Shown here in pieces: positions 35,131 through 37,083 of a DNA stretch of 37,083 nt. The stretch comes from Enterococcus raffinosus (GTDB lineage Bacteria; Bacillota; Bacilli; Lactobacillales; Enterococcaceae), in the NCBI RefSeq assembly GCF_018917525.1, contig NZ_JAHLOS010000042.1, positions 1-37,083 on the forward strand, given 5' to 3'. The notes below the pieces were generated by a model. It saw only the letters and a program-made list of their open reading frames with translations, made no database searches and was not told the origin of the DNA. Numbering within the stretch: position 1 is the first letter of the stretch; each line of letters begins with the position of its first letter. Both the position numbers and the translations under genes were made by a program.

Positions 35131-35882
35131 AAGGTCGCCACCAGTCCATGTCTTTCTCGCATAGAGACTTTACCATCAATCAATATCGGATAAGAGTCGT
35201 GAACGATTCGATCCAAAATTGCATCCGCAATCTGTGGGTTTCCTAGCTTTTCGTGCCAACCCTCTGGGGAGTATTGTGAACAAAAGATCGTTGACGCAAC
35301 TTGCAGTCGGCTTTCCACCAATTCCAAAAGGTAAGTAGATTGCTCCAATGTAAGAGGCGTTAACAGCCATTCATCTAAGATAAGCAATTCCACTTTTTTA
35401 TAGCGATTCAAGATTTTTCTGAAGCTTCCGTCCGCCTCATTTTTTGCAATAGTCAATTCATCCAAGAGTTCTGGGAGACGAATATAGCGTACTTTTCTCC
35501 CTTGACGACAGGCTTCTATGCCAAAGGCATTCGCTATCCAAGTCTTACCGTTTCCTGAAGCGCCCATCAAAATGACGTTATGGTGATCCTGAAGATACTT
35601 TCCGGCCTTCAATTTTAAGATCAATTCTTTGTCTAGCTTTCTGTCTGTATGATATTCGATATCCTCGATCGCTGCCTGACGATTGACGAATTTCGCAGCT
35701 TTGATCAGCCGCTCAAGCTTTGCGGATTTTTGCCGACTATATTCGGCATCGATAATTAAGCTGATTCGATCTTGAAAGGAAAGTTCTCTGTAACTTGGAT
35801 CCCCTTCTTGAAATTCAATAGCTTCAACCATTCCTTTCAGTTTTAGCTCATATAATTTTCGTTTAGATTCTTCTGTTATCAT
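35127..35882 (-). CDS. istB: IS21-family transposition helper ATPase IstB
   Basis: IstB is the AAA+ ATPase that helps IstA select target DNA. The 251-residue length is normal. The Walker A motif is LMGASGNGKTWIANAFG (near residue 105), Walker B is VELLILDEWLL (near 165), followed by sensor-like STIFCSQYSPEGW and the C-terminal ADAILDRIVHDSYPILIDGKVSMRERHG segment, trimmed here to its key residues Asp-Arg-Ile-Val-His. Family-typical N-terminal LKGMVEAIEFQE is present. The ATG abuts the istA stop (TAG then ATG) with GGAGGG 9 bases upstream, so translation is coupled. It appears intact. Confidence 0.95.
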   Translation of the reverse strand: MITEESKRKLYELKLKGMVEAIEFQEGDPSYRELSFQDRISLIIDAEYSRQKSAKLERLIKAAKFVNRQAAIEDIEYHTDRKLDKELILKLKAGKYLQDHHNVILMGASGNGKTWIANAFGIEACRQGRKVRYIRLPELLDELTIAKNEADGSFRKILNRYKKVELLILDEWLLTPLTLEQSTYLLELVESRLQVASTIFCSQYSPEGWHEKLGNPQIADAILDRIVHDSYPILIDGKVSMRERHGLVATL

Positions 35883-36962
35883 CTAGTTCTTCCCTCCAAA
35901 ATAATCGGCACCACGGGTAAATCCGTAGTCGCTATTCTTTTTATGAACATCCAACTTCTTTGTGGCGTTAGTCTTTTTATTATTCATCAAAATTGTCTCA
36001 ATCACTCTCACTGTCGGGTGGGATACTAGCCGTAAGGCTTCAGTACAAGCTTGCTCCAACTCTAAACTAGAATATTTTTTCCCTTGATTTTTAAGTCGAA
36101 GAGTGGATTTCAAGGCCTGTTTCTCCGCTTGCGTGGAATCAAAGATATAACTGACGATGGTCGTTGTCGCCTCACCGATGCTTTTAGCCCAAGCTAAAAT
36201 CGATTCTTTCGTGTGATCCACGTAGAGCTTATGCTTATCAGGCATGTGATCACGATTGGTCGAAAACTGACCAAATTTCCCGTATAATCGTTTATGCGAG
36301 GCAATTCGGCTATCTTTGTAAAAGACTTCAACTAAGTTTTTGGTCACACGGACATCGACCTTATTCTGGATATATTCATAAGGAACGGAGTAGAACATAC
36401 TATCTACTGAAATCATATAGTCCAATTGAACCGTTGCTATTTTCCAAGTGGCCATTTTGAATGGCGTTTGCGGAAGAGGGCGAAGGGCAAATTTCTCCTC
36501 TTCTTCAAACGCGATAATCCGATTGCCTTGCTTGTATTTCTTCGTAAATGGTCGTTCGTTAAATTCCGTCAGCTTCTTGAAAATATCTACATTCAGCTCT
36601 TCTAACGTGAAATACACCCCATTGCGTAAACTGGCAATAATCCAAGTGGATAGATTCCCAACAGTTCCTTCAACGCTCGCTTTATCTTTCGGTGTTCGAA
36701 CACGTGCTGGAATAACGACGGTTCCATAGTGTTGCGCGAGTTCTTGGTATTGTTCGTTTAAAACCGCCTCTCCACGTTTGGCCCGCTTTACGCCAGTTTT
36801 TAAATTATCTGGAACTAAGATCTCAGTTACTCCACCAAAAAAGTTATAGGCATGAACATGCGCTGTAATCCAATCTTCTTGTTTCATAGATAGAAATGCT
36901 TCACAATAAGCATATTGGCTACACGGGAGTGTAGCGACAAACAGGTGTATTTTGCAAGACTT
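35883..36962 (-). pseudogene. istA: IS21-family transposase IstA, N-terminal part missing
   Basis: The in-frame part gives about 359 residues against roughly 500 for a full IstA. It starts KSCKIHLFVATLPCSQYAY, upstream of the first Met at 36887, and an in-frame TAA stands at 36965-36963. Present are the second catalytic Asp in ILVPDNLKTGV, the Glu in RTPKDKASVEGTVG, and the C-terminal DNA-binding half (LDYMISVDSMFYSVPYEYIQNKV trimmed to its SVPYEY core, LYGKFGQFSTNRDHMP). Missing are the N-terminal helix-turn-helix and the first catalytic Asp of the DDE triad, so the protein cannot be active. Translation could still start at 36887, giving 334 residues. The sequence upstream is unrelated, so truncation by a second insertion or a deletion is likely. 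Confidence 0.88.
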
Positions 36963-37083
36963 TTATGGTTCTTTCCAGTGTTAGTTGATTTCCAAGTCCG
37001 ACTTTGGTAATAATAATATAAAAACTAGAACGGAGTCGTCGAAACTTTGGATGAACTTATAAAATTACTAGATACCCATCTAC
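36963..37083. other. Sequence beyond the istA break; possible start of another mobile element
   Basis: GGTTCTTTCCAGTG at 36967 resembles, loosely, the ends of ISL3-family elements, which begin GG(C/T)TCTTT. A plus-strand frame is open from 37047 (TTG, then DELIKLLDTHL) to the window edge, with GGAG 10 bases upstream. This would fit a transposase starting about 80 bases inside an element, but twelve codons are too few to identify it. Confidence 0.25.

Larger units (their letters stand above)
34789..36962 (-). mobile_element. IS21-family insertion sequence, truncated at its istA end
   Basis: The element reads on the minus strand: istA (5' truncated), istB, a small extra gene, then the terminal repeats typical of IS21 at 34807-34881. 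The outer end is probably near 34789, where TGTGTGAATACGG precedes the first repeat, but no target duplication can be shown because the other end is missing. At about 36963 the istA frame hits a stop and unrelated sequence begins. It has inserted next to the polysaccharide cluster and cannot transpose on its own. Confidence 0.88.

Overview
The window looks like chromosomal DNA of a low-GC lactic acid bacterium, most probably an Enterococcus or a close relative. The reasons are AT-rich Firmicute-type codon use, strong AGGAGG-type ribosome binding sites, SigA-like promoters, an EfaR/MntR regulator beside zwf, and a map-yihY-epaA-epaB-epaC-rmlACBD gene order that matches, from memory, the start of the enterococcal polysaccharide antigen (epa) locus. 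Species was not determined. No database search was run; family names rest on motifs and recall.

Region 1 (1-14.4 kb) is housekeeping: the 5' end of an unknown gene, zwf (glucose-6-phosphate dehydrogenase), a DtxR-family metal regulator, the two glutamate synthase subunits gltB-gltD, a small anchored protein, then sfsA, a Gfo/Idh/MocA oxidoreductase and a DEAD-box helicase close together on one strand, tRNA-Arg(CCU), an M29 aminopeptidase and a flavodoxin. Several intrinsic terminators and promoters can be read directly. Some starts were moved from the longest open frame to the codon with a ribosome binding site (zwf, gltB, gltD, the oxidoreductase, rmlB, one glycosyltransferase and the ABC permease).

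Region 2 (14.4-22.8 kb) holds map, yihY and the conserved front part of a rhamnopolysaccharide cluster. A TagO/WecA-type enzyme primes undecaprenyl phosphate, two family-2 glycosyltransferases extend the primer, and RmlA, RmlC, RmlB and RmlD make dTDP-L-rhamnose. A perfect intrinsic terminator sits between rmlB and rmlD, inside what should be one operon. map is preceded by a promoter and a leader of about 140 bases that can fold as a three-way junction.

Region 3 (22.8-34 kb) is visibly richer in A+T and more variable in type. It has a rhamnosyltransferase-like GT2, a two-module GT2 protein whose second module has lost its catalytic motifs, a Wzm/Wzt ABC exporter whose ATPase has a C-terminal glycan-recognition extension, a 1334-residue four-module glycosyltransferase, a DUF2142-type (GT-C-like) membrane protein, and TagD (glycerol-3-phosphate cytidylyltransferase). 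The inferred scheme is cytoplasmic chain assembly by multi-domain transferases, ABC export, outer-face modification by the GT-C protein, and a possible glycerol-phosphate decoration.

Region 4 (34-37.1 kb) starts with about 0.8 kb of AT-rich DNA without genes, then an IS21-family element on the minus strand: terminal repeats, a small extra gene, istB, and an istA that has lost its 5' third at about 36963. The last 120 bases belong to something else, possibly a second mobile element.
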